This document shows, piece after piece, positions 35,511 to 42,929 of a stretch of DNA of 64,000 bases. The stretch comes from CAZMVY01 sp964617875 (GTDB lineage Bacteria > Planctomycetota > Phycisphaerae > UBA1845 > PWPN01), in contig CAZUAI010000016.1 of assembly GCA_964617875.1 (NCBI GenBank), forward strand, positions 17,947 through 81,946, given 5' to 3'. The notes beneath the pieces were generated by a model, which saw nothing but the letters and a program-made list of their open reading frames with translations, searched no databases and was not told the origin of the DNA. A program made the position numbers and the translations under genes. Positions within the stretch are counted from its first letter, which is position 1, and each line of letters opens with the position of its first letter.

Positions 35511-37292
35511 TCAACTCGCCCGGGCGATCGGGATCGTGAACTTGAATGCCGAACCGGCCCCCTCGACCGATTCGACCCACAACCGGCCGCCATGGGCCTC
35601 CACGATCGACCGGCACACGGCCAGACCCATTCCGACGCCTCCGGGCTTCGTCGTGAAGAATGCGTCGAAGATCCGTTCGCAGTCGTCGGCCGGGATGCCC
35701 ATCCCCCTATCCCGGACGGTCACCAGGACCGTCGCGGCATCCGTGCATTCCGACGAGACGGTGATCTCGCGGGACGAGACGGTCACCTGACTGACCGCCT
35801 CGATCGCATTCAGCAGCAGATTGAATACGACCTGCTGCAACTGGATTTCGGCCCCGGACACGGGAGGGAGGTCCCGCTTCAGACGCAGCTTCAGCGAGAC
35901 CTGATCCGCCTTCAACCGGTCGTCCGCCATACGTACGACCTGCCGGATGGCCCCGTTCATATCCACGGGGCAGAGCCGAAGCTCGACCCGCCCCAGGAAG
36001 CGGCGCACCTGTGCGACGACCTGCGTCGCTCGCGTTGCGTCATTGACGATATCGACCAGCGCCCGCCGGATTTCGTCATGATCAGGATTGGGGCTGTTCA
36101 GGAGGCGCTGGCAGGCCTGCGCATTGGCCGTCACTGCTCCGAGAGGCTGATTGACCTCGTGGGCGATCGTGGCCGTCAGCTCGCCCATGGCCGTGATGCG
36201 GGCCATCCGGGCCAGTTCCTCGCGAAGCCGCCGCAATTCGCCCTCGGCTCGCTTGCGGTCCGTCACGTCGGACGCCATGCCGACGAGCCGGACCAGCCTG
36301 CCCGTTTCGTCGAAGAAACCGTGGGCGTTCTCCTCGATCCACACCACACCGCCGTCGTCGCGGACGAACCGGTACGTCGTGCGATACCCCGGCTGGGTCG
36401 GCGAGAGTTGCGCGAGCAACTCCGCCAGTGCCGGCCGATCGTCGGGGTGGACCCGGTCCAGATACGCCGCTCCGCAGTCGATCGCGGCGTTGTCCGCGCG
36501 ACCGAGAACGTCGGAGGCGTCCGCGGAGCAGGCGATCTTGTCTGTGACGGCGTCCCACTCGAAGGCGAACATCCGTGCGGTTTCCGCGGCGAGCCGCAGA
36601 CGCTGCTCGCTTTCCCGCAGCTGCCGCTCCGCCTCCTTTCGGGAGAGCGTCTCCTGCTCAATCCGTTCATGGTTGGTGAGCAGTTGCGCGTAGAGTTCAT
36701 CGTTGGCGATCGCGAGGGACATGTAATTGGCCATGATCTGGAGGGCGTCCAGGTCCGCCTCCGTCAGGTCCGTCCGCATCGTGCGGGAGAAGAGCCCGAT
36801 GATCCCGATCACCTGGTCGCCGGCCAGCATCGGCGCCCCCGCGTACGACGTAAACGCCCGCGGCGACGGCGGCCGGCTCCGCTCAGCGGCAAGAACGGGG
36901 TTGCTCATGACGTCCGGAAGGAACAGGGGGCTTTGGCGTTTCAGGATTTCGCTGGCGATACCGCAACCAATCGGTATCCTTTCAGGACAGTCTGTTTCCT
37001 CCAATCCCGAGCAGGCCAGGAAGACGAGGTCGTCGTCCTTCCACAGGCGGAAGACGCAGGCGTCCATGCCGAAGGCCGCGCGAAGCTGTTCCGCCATGGC
37101 CTTGGCCCGTTGCGCGAGCGGGGCTGTGCCAACCATCTGGCACCGGAGCAGGGACAGCCGGTGCAGCCGGGTGCAAAAGTCGCCGTCAGATGTCGAATTC
37201 ATCGCAGCGTCCCGGCTGGGCGGCGGACACGACACCCCTTTTTGCGGAGTTGACGCCTGCGGCGACGGGCCCGACTTGAGGTTATCGGTCAT
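35511..37292 (-). CDS. GAF-PAS histidine kinase (FixL-like output module)
   Basis: This soluble kinase of about 593 residues has a GAF domain at about 50-210 (FGMDACVFRLWKDDDLVFLA, then GDQVIGIIGLFSR), a short coiled coil, a PAS_3-type domain at about 240-360 (DDGGVVWIEENAHGFFDETG), HisKA with H378 in ATIAHEVNQPLGAVTANAQA and a HATPase domain (FNLLLNAIEAV, RDRGMGIP, GVGMGLAVCRSIVE). The motif HEVNQPLGAV is typical of FixL-type kinases. An alternative start 19 codons earlier (37349) is possible; neither has a strong ribosome-binding site, and 37292 has a better MTDNLKS-type start. Its partner is the FixJ-like regulator immediately downstream. Confidence 0.92.
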   Translation of the reverse strand: MTDNLKSGPSPQASTPQKGVSCPPPSRDAAMNSTSDGDFCTRLHRLSLLRCQMVGTAPLAQRAKAMAEQLRAAFGMDACVFRLWKDDDLVFLACSGLEETDCPERIPIGCGIASEILKRQSPLFLPDVMSNPVLAAERSRPPSPRAFTSYAGAPMLAGDQVIGIIGLFSRTMRTDLTEADLDALQIMANYMSLAIANDELYAQLLTNHERIEQETLSRKEAERQLRESEQRLRLAAETARMFAFEWDAVTDKIACSADASDVLGRADNAAIDCGAAYLDRVHPDDRPALAELLAQLSPTQPGYRTTYRFVRDDGGVVWIEENAHGFFDETGRLVRLVGMASDVTDRKRAEGELRRLREELARMARITAMGELTATIAHEVNQPLGAVTANAQACQRLLNSPNPDHDEIRRALVDIVNDATRATQVVAQVRRFLGRVELRLCPVDMNGAIRQVVRMADDRLKADQVSLKLRLKRDLPPVSGAEIQLQQVVFNLLLNAIEAVSQVTVSSREITVSSECTDAATVLVTVRDRGMGIPADDCERIFDAFFTTKPGGVGMGLAVCRSIVEAHGGRLWVESVEGAGSAFKFTIPIARAS

Positions 37293-37456
37293 AATGACAC
37301 CGATAAAGCGGAGCTTGTGCTGTGTTTCTGTCTGCGGACGGCTTGCCATTGCGCAATACCGTGGTGTCCGCTTTGCGCAGGGCGAGGGCCGCAGGCGTCC
37401 GCATCTATCAAGCTACAAAACCCCCTCAGGCATGTAAAGTCTTGAATCTGCCTGTG

Positions 37457-37501
37457 TTGGACTAAGGTCCAATAGAGTGGATGGACTATTTGGGTTATAC
37501 T
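37457..37501 (+). promoter_or_regulatory. Inverted repeat and -10-like box upstream of the PEP-CTERM gene
   Basis: In the 313-base region between the FixL-like kinase (minus) and the PEP-CTERM gene (plus), TTGGACTAAGGTCCAA (37457-37472) is a 6-bp perfect inverted repeat with a four-base centre. TATACT at 37496-37501 is a good -10 box but no -35 box fits 17 bases before it, where TAGAGT stands. A second TGGACTA occurs at 37482-37488. This suggests an activator-dependent promoter whose regulator binds the repeat. The rest of the region looks empty. A strong GAGGAGG ribosome-binding site lies just before the gene. Confidence 0.45.
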
Positions 37502-37605
37502 GCGGATTGGAGGCCGTGGGCTTCTGCCGGCTCGGCGTATGCAGGCGGGTGACGGGCCCGGATGGGAAGAGAACCCGCGTGAGTTCAGGTTGAGGAGGAA
37601 TTGCC

Positions 37606-38202
37606 ATGAGGATGCTCGTGGGGCTGCTCGTCGTTCTTTCGTGCGCGTCGTTTGCGAGCGCAAGGATCACGGCGGCGGCAGCCATGGACGACGGCGACGG
37701 AGCGGTGGTATGCACGGCCGCATGGGACGGCAAAGATGGCCAGACCGAGGAAGCCACCATGGATGTGGATGGCATCCAGTACTGGTGGCCGGCCCACGTG
37801 CTCGGGACCGTCACTACGGACACGGAACTGGATCCGATCATGTGGATCCGCAACACGGTCACCAACGATTCGACCGTGCTGCCGCTGATCTGGACCGACT
37901 ACCACATCAAGATCACGGTGAACAAGGTGTTCTCGATTCTTGATGCGGCGACCATGGCGACCTGGTCGGCGTCGATCACGCCGCCGGTTGCCAATGGTGA
38001 CGGCACCTGGACCGGCTACGTGGACTACGTGATGAACCCCGGCGGCACGGCCATCGGCGACATGATGGACGGCCAGTTCGATTACAAGATCTCCTTCCTG
38101 GGCAGCATCTCGTACTGCCAGGAAATGGTCCCGACGCCGGAGCCGGCGAGCCTGCTCCTGCTGGGCCTTGGCGGCGTGCTGATGCGTCGTCGGCGCCGGT
38201 AA
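37606..38202 (+). CDS. PEP-CTERM sorting-domain protein
   Basis: This 198-residue secreted protein has a signal peptide (LVGLLVVLSCASFASA) and ends with a PEP-CTERM sorting signal: VPTPEPASLLLLGLGG followed by VLMRRRRR. Such tails are recognised by exosortases and the protein is anchored or released at the outer surface. The body of about 150 residues has no recognised domain; it has many Thr/Asp/Trp residues and a likely beta-sandwich fold. No exosortase gene is present in the window. A strong GAGGAGG site fixes the start, and a textbook terminator follows the gene, so it is transcribed alone. Confidence 0.9.
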   Translation: MRMLVGLLVVLSCASFASARITAAAAMDDGDGAVVCTAAWDGKDGQTEEATMDVDGIQYWWPAHVLGTVTTDTELDPIMWIRNTVTNDSTVLPLIWTDYHIKITVNKVFSILDAATMATWSASITPPVANGDGTWTGYVDYVMNPGGTAIGDMMDGQFDYKISFLGSISYCQEMVPTPEPASLLLLGLGGVLMRRRRR

Positions 38203-38230
38203 TCGCAGGGTCGGTGGTTTGCTGACAACC

Positions 38231-38274
38231 AAAGACGAGGCGCTCCGTTGTGGGGTGCCTCGTCTTGTTTTTTT
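38231..38274 (+). terminator. Rho-independent terminator after the PEP-CTERM gene
   Basis: A 9-bp perfect stem, AGACGAGGC / GCCTCGTCT (38233-38241 and 38257-38265), is followed by TGTTTTTTT. It lies 30 bases after the stop codon of the PEP-CTERM gene and is the clearest intrinsic terminator in the window. Confidence 0.93.
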
Positions 38275-38533
38275 CAGATGGACGGCTGCGCGGTGGTCAA
38301 CCGGGAGGCGTCGAGGGGATGCATGGCCGTATGTGCGAAAGGGGCCGGAACCTGTGCCGGACTGGCGGAACACCGTGTTCACGGGAACTGGACGCCCTGA
38401 CGCGTTTCGCCCAGGGCACGAAAGGGTTCCTGACTCCCTCCCTGCGTGCAGGGTGACGTCGCCGAGGTTTGTGGTGCCGTAGCGGGGTCCCAGGCAAAGA
38501 GTGCGGGAACAATCTCTGATCGAGGAGTGTAAC
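38275..38533. other. Leader region of the multiheme cytochrome gene
   Basis: No gene is seen in these 259 bases. Several GC-rich inverted segments (for example CCCTGCGTGCAGGG near 38440) suggest a structured leader. I could not match it to a riboswitch family. GAGGAG lies just before the ATG of the cytochrome gene. Confidence 0.35.
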
Positions 38534-41128
38534 ATGTTGGCAATGCGAGACGGGTGTCGCCGTGGCGGATGGCGCAGTGGTCTGAAACGGCTCTTGCCGG
38601 CGAGTGTGCCGTTGCTCCTTGTGAGCGCGGTTTACGGTCGGGCGAACATTCGCGACGCGTTCTTCAGCGCCTACCCCGGCGCCGTCGGAAGCAAGCTCGA
38701 CTCGGTCCCCAGTCATCCCACGCATTGCGGTGTCTGCCACTACGACTTCGGCGGCGGAGGAACCCGCAACCCGTACGGCGTCCGGCTCGGGCAGGTTCTG
38801 CCGAACTTCCAGAACAATCCGAACGGCCGCAGGCAGGCGGTACTCTCGATCCAGAACGAGGACTCCGATGCCGACGGTTTCTCCACGAACACCGAAGTCA
38901 CCAACAAGACGAGCTTCAGCAACACACCGACCTTCCCGGGATTGACGCCCGGCAACGTCTCCAACGTCATCAATGTGGCCGTCTCGGATATTCAGGGATA
39001 CCTTGTGCCGACGGCCGGGGTGGATACCACCCCGCCGTCCGTGACCGTGATCGCGCCGAACGGCGGCGAGACGCTGGTGGCCAATGCGGCCGCCACGGTT
39101 CAGTGGACGGCGACCGATGCGAGCGGCGTTGCGGCGGTCGATCTGTACCTCTCCGACGACAACGGGGCCACGTTCAAACCGGTGGCGAAGGGCCTGTCCA
39201 ACAGCGGCACGTACACGTGGTTTCCGGCAAACCGCCCGACGAGCCTGGCCCGCATTCGGGTCGTGGCGACGGACAACGCCTTCAACACAGGCCAGGACGA
39301 CAGCAACAACGTCTTCACGATCCAGCGCCCGCCCGGGGGGATCGTGCCGACGACGCTTCGCGACTTCGACCAGCCCGGAAGCCAGCCGTTCGAGTCCGGC
39401 ACGCTCAACCCGCCGGAAGCCTGCGCGACCTGCCACGGCGGCTACAACACCAGCGTCGAGCCCTACTACAACTGGGAGGGAAGCATGATGGCCCAGGCCT
39501 CGCGCGATCCGCTCTTCAAGGCCAACATGGTCATCGCGAACCAGGACGCGCCGGATTCCGGCGATCTCTGCCTGCGGTGCCATCTTCCGCGGGGCTGGCA
39601 TCAGGGCCGATCCGTGCCGACGGACGGCAGCCAGATGCTCGGTACGGACAGGAGCGGCGTGGCCTGCGACCTGTGCCACCGGCTCGTCGATCCGATCTAC
39701 ACGCCGGGCGTCAGCCCGTCCGTGGACCAGCCCATCCTGGCCGCCCTGAGCTTCCCCGGGACCGACTTCGGCAACGGGATGGTCGTGATCGACCCGACCG
39801 GCGGGCGACGCGGGCCGTTCCTCGACGCCACCAGCGGCCACGCCGTCATCGTGTCGCCCTTCCACCGCGAAGCCGCGCTTTGCGGCTCCTGCCACGACGT
39901 GAGCAACCCGGCGTTCGAGAAGGACATCAACGGCAACTACGTTCCGAACGCGTTTGATGCCACGGCCGCCACCTTTGCCGCACACACGCTGGCGCCCGTC
40001 GAGCGGACATACAGCGAGTGGCTTAACAGCCAGTACAACACCCCCTTCGGCGTCTTCGCCCCGCAGTTCGGCGGCAACAAGGAATACGTCGCGACCTGTC
40101 AGGACTGTCACATGAAGGACGTCACCGGCCAGGGCTGCAACTTCGGCACGCCGCCCACACGCACGGACCTGCCGCTGCACGACATGACCGGCGGGAGCAC
40201 CTGGCTGCCGGGCCTGCTGAGTACGCTCTTCCCCGGCGAGGTCAATGCGGCGGCGCTGCAATCCGGCATCGCGCGGGCGCGCTACATGTTGCAGAACGCG
40301 GCCCAGCTGTCGGCCGAGCAGGTCGGAGAGGATCTCAAGGTCACCGTGACCAACAACACCGGCCACAAGCTCCCCACCGGTTATCCGGAGGGGCGCCGCA
40401 TGTGGATCAACGTCAGGTTCTATGACGCGGCGATGGCCCTCGTCTCCGAGTCCTGCGCGTATGATTCGGCCACCGGCGTCCTCGGGCACGATGCCGAGGC
40501 GACGGTCTACCACGTGGAGCCGGGCCTCGATTCCGTGACCGCGCCGCTGGTCGGCGTACCGGAGGGGCCGTCGTTCCACTTCGTGCTGAACAACAGGATC
40601 TACAAGGACAACCGCATCCCGCCGCGCGGGTTCACCAACGCCGCCTTCGCGCAATTCGGCGGGGCGCCGGTCGGCCATACCTACGCGGACGGGCAATACT
40701 GGGACGACGCCTTCTACACCGTGCCCGCGCGCGCGGTGTCGGCGCAGGTCACCCTCTACTATCAGAGCACGAGCAAAGAGTTCATCGAGTTTCTGCGGGA
40801 CGAGAATCGCACGGATTCCGCCGGACAGGATCTGTATAACCTCTGGAACAGCAACGGCAAGTGTCCGCCGGAGGTGATGGCGACCGTCACGGTGCCCGTG
40901 ACGCCGCCGCCTGCGGGCTCAGCCGACTTCGACGGCGACGGCGACGTGGATCTCGCCGACTTCACGGCTTTCCAGGCCTGTTTCAACGGACCGAATCAGC
41001 CGCCGGCGGGCGCGAATTGCGGCGGTGCCGACTTCGACGGAGACAACGACATCGACCTTGCCGACTTCACCGCGTTTCAGGGCTGTTTCAACGGACCGAA
41101 CCGGCCCCCGGCATGTGTCGGTCCGTGA
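38534..41128 (+). CDS. Secreted six-heme c-type cytochrome with tandem dockerin-like C-terminal repeats
   Basis: This 864-residue exported protein has six CxxCH heme-binding motifs: CGVCH (65), CATCH (297), CLRCH (346), CDLCH (378), CGSCH (450) and CQDCH (522). The first heme lies in a small N-terminal domain that also holds a DSDADGFSTNTE-type calcium loop. A fibronectin or Ig-like domain (about 170-280, PPSVTVIAPNGGETL) separates it from the five-heme core. After a beta-rich region, the C-terminus (797-864) has two copies of a calcium-binding repeat, DFDGDGDVDLADF and DFDGDNDIDLADF, each followed by a CFNGPN motif. It should carry electrons in the periplasm or outside the cell. GAGGAG before the ATG at 38534 fixes the start. 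The same tag ends two neighbouring genes. Confidence 0.88.
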   Translation: MLAMRDGCRRGGWRSGLKRLLPASVPLLLVSAVYGRANIRDAFFSAYPGAVGSKLDSVPSHPTHCGVCHYDFGGGGTRNPYGVRLGQVLPNFQNNPNGRRQAVLSIQNEDSDADGFSTNTEVTNKTSFSNTPTFPGLTPGNVSNVINVAVSDIQGYLVPTAGVDTTPPSVTVIAPNGGETLVANAAATVQWTATDASGVAAVDLYLSDDNGATFKPVAKGLSNSGTYTWFPANRPTSLARIRVVATDNAFNTGQDDSNNVFTIQRPPGGIVPTTLRDFDQPGSQPFESGTLNPPEACATCHGGYNTSVEPYYNWEGSMMAQASRDPLFKANMVIANQDAPDSGDLCLRCHLPRGWHQGRSVPTDGSQMLGTDRSGVACDLCHRLVDPIYTPGVSPSVDQPILAALSFPGTDFGNGMVVIDPTGGRRGPFLDATSGHAVIVSPFHREAALCGSCHDVSNPAFEKDINGNYVPNAFDATAATFAAHTLAPVERTYSEWLNSQYNTPFGVFAPQFGGNKEYVATCQDCHMKDVTGQGCNFGTPPTRTDLPLHDMTGGSTWLPGLLSTLFPGEVNAAALQSGIARARYMLQNAAQLSAEQVGEDLKVTVTNNTGHKLPTGYPEGRRMWINVRFYDAAMALVSESCAYDSATGVLGHDAEATVYHVEPGLDSVTAPLVGVPEGPSFHFVLNNRIYKDNRIPPRGFTNAAFAQFGGAPVGHTYADGQYWDDAFYTVPARAVSAQVTLYYQSTSKEFIEFLRDENRTDSAGQDLYNLWNSNGKCPPEVMATVTVPVTPPPAGSADFDGDGDVDLADFTAFQACFNGPNQPPAGANCGGADFDGDNDIDLADFTAFQGCFNGPNRPPACVGP

Positions 41129-41140
41129 GCCTGCCGGGAC

Positions 41141-41442
41141 ATGAGAAAAGCACCGTTGGGTATGGCGGTCATGGGGTTCATCGCTGCATCGGCGATGGCT
41201 GCCCCAGGCGAGCAATGGATCCTGCCGATCCACCATCTTGATGGTGGCGGCTGGGTCGCGTTCCCCGGTGCGGGCTACGCTGGAACTCGGCCTCCTGGCT
41301 GTATGCCAAGTGGGACTTCGGCTGGCCGATTACCCGCACGTGGAGCGCGTTGAGGGTCACGCAGATTACGCCGGAGCCGGCGAGCATGATGCTGCTGGCG
41401 CTCGGCGGTGCGGCCCTGCTGCGTCGCAGGCCCAAAGCCTGA
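41141..41442 (+). pseudogene. Truncated, frameshifted PEP-CTERM gene
   Basis: The first frame begins with a signal peptide and MAAPGEQWILPIHHLDGGGW, then loses sense near 41285. Another frame, ending at a TGA at 41442, encodes WNSASWLYAKWDFGWPITRT and a typical PEP-CTERM tail (ITPEPASMMLLALGGAALL followed by RRRP). The two halves are joined out of frame with most of the body missing. This is a relic of a surface-protein gene that was about three times longer in related forms, as far as I remember. Confidence 0.75.
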
Positions 41443-41547
41443 AGAGGGCCGGGCGTACGCTGACGCGAAGGCAGTGAACCAGGGCAGGGCGGGGACACGG
41501 TGATGCCTCGCTCTGCCTCTCTTTGTGTCAAGGACCGGGAGATTGTG

Positions 41548-42834
41548 ATGCCGATTCGTCCTGTGTTGCCATCGCGCGAATTCTCGTCGGATTGCGTTGA
41601 TTCCCGGAGGGCGACCCGAGCAGGCGGGCGAACCCCCGCGCGTGCGAGTATGCGGTCGCGGAGAACCACTCATTCTGCACCGCGCCGGACGCTCGTGCTT
41701 GGCGTCATTCTGGCAGTCTGCGGCGCGGCCGCGGCTCAGGAAACCCTGTTGTTCTACGAGGGTTTCGAGCCCGTTTGCGGCGGCGACCCCGCGTGCAACC
41801 CGGCCGATTGCGGCCAGAGCAACCGGGGCGCGTGGCCCTGGAACCTGGATTGGCGGGCCTATGACTGGCCCGGAAACCGACGGCCCGTGGACTGCCCCGA
41901 CTGTGCAACCGATCCGCTGCTCAGTGCCGAGACCAAAAAGTGGGGCCCCTACAAGTTCGAGAGCTGGCCCGACCTCTGTGCCGGCGGACACGTGTATGCC
42001 GGATATCGGGCTGGCCGCCAGCCGATCTGGGACCCCATGTGGGCGTCCATCTACCATGACTTCGCGTCCCCGGACGGGTGGGTCGATCTTCACCTGCAGG
42101 CCATGTACTACGATCCTGCCAGTCAGGTCTGCGAGTGCGAGTGCAACTGCGATCCGCAGGCGCCGCCGGGCTACGAACGGCCCAACTACCAGGTCCAGGG
42201 CTGGATCTGCCTGCAGACCCCCGATCGAACGGAGGCTTTCGCCCTCGGGGTGAACACCTATTCGAGCTGGGTCTACCTGTCATGGTACACCCGCACGGAT
42301 GGCTGGCACCGCACGGCGGTCCGACGGCGCCCGACGACCGGCAACCCGCTCTGGCGACAGCTCGAGATCGTGGTCCATCCCTTTACGGCCCAGGTCGGCG
42401 ATGTCGAGTTCTTCATCGACGGAGCCAGGGTCGGCGAAGGCTCGCGCGCGGCCGGCGCCGGCGCGGGCGTCGGCGTCAACCGCATCCGCCTCGGCGGCGA
42501 TCCGGCCTTGATCACCCAGAACCACTTGACCAACACCTTCGAGGAACTCTGGTACGACGAGGTGAAGCTGTTCACCACGCCGACCGCTCGGGTCTGTCAC
42601 ACGCCGCCGCAGGATGCCGACGGCGACATGGACGTGGATCTCGCGGACTTCACCGCCTATCAATCGTGTTTCAACGGACCGAACAATCCGTGGAATCCTC
42701 TGCCAGCCCCGCAGGGGCTCTGCGCCTGTCTCGACGCGGATCTCGATGGTGACGTAGATCTGAACGACTTTACGGCTTTTCAACGCTGCTTTAATGGTCC
42801 CAACTCGCCGCCGGGGACCGACTGCCCGAATTAG
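41548..42834 (+). CDS. Secreted protein with tandem dockerin-like C-terminal repeats
   Basis: I do not recognise the main domain of this 428-residue exported protein. It is rich in Cys, Trp and Tyr and begins, after a signal peptide (TLVLGVILAVCGAAAAQ), with TLLFYEGFEPVCGGDPAC, a phrase reminiscent of concanavalin-like lectin/glucanase folds. Further on, WLDLHLQAMYYDP-like and DVEFFIDGARVGEG segments support a beta-jelly roll. The C-terminus has two calcium-loop repeats, DADGDMDVDLADF and DADLDGDVDLNDF, each followed by CFNGPN. GGGAG lies before ATG 41548; a second ATG at 41650 would give a more compact signal peptide. It lies in the cluster of similarly tagged proteins. Confidence 0.8.
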   Translation: MPIRPVLPSREFSSDCVDSRRATRAGGRTPARASMRSRRTTHSAPRRTLVLGVILAVCGAAAAQETLLFYEGFEPVCGGDPACNPADCGQSNRGAWPWNLDWRAYDWPGNRRPVDCPDCATDPLLSAETKKWGPYKFESWPDLCAGGHVYAGYRAGRQPIWDPMWASIYHDFASPDGWVDLHLQAMYYDPASQVCECECNCDPQAPPGYERPNYQVQGWICLQTPDRTEAFALGVNTYSSWVYLSWYTRTDGWHRTAVRRRPTTGNPLWRQLEIVVHPFTAQVGDVEFFIDGARVGEGSRAAGAGAGVGVNRIRLGGDPALITQNHLTNTFEELWYDEVKLFTTPTARVCHTPPQDADGDMDVDLADFTAYQSCFNGPNNPWNPLPAPQGLCACLDADLDGDVDLNDFTAFQRCFNGPNSPPGTDCPN

Positions 42835-42846
42835 CCGACTTCGTCG

Positions 42847-42875
42847 GTGAAATCACGGTCGAAAGCCGGTATACT
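42847..42875 (+). promoter_or_regulatory. Candidate promoter for the NAGPA-type gene
   Basis: GTGAAA (42847-42852) and TATACT (42870-42875) are separated by 17 bases and match the sigma-70 boxes at 4/6 and 5/6. Transcription would start about 50 bases before the ATG at 42930. The same TATACT -10 occurs in two other candidate promoters of this window. Confidence 0.45.
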
Positions 42876-42929
42876 GAATTGGCGGCTGCTTCAGGATGCG
42901 CGTGGGACGGGCTCAAAGCGAGGCATGAC

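Noticed and set aside
38275..38533. Possible riboswitch upstream of the cytochrome
   Set aside because: Short GC-rich pairing is present, but conserved cores of c-di-GMP, cobalamin or other known classes were not found.
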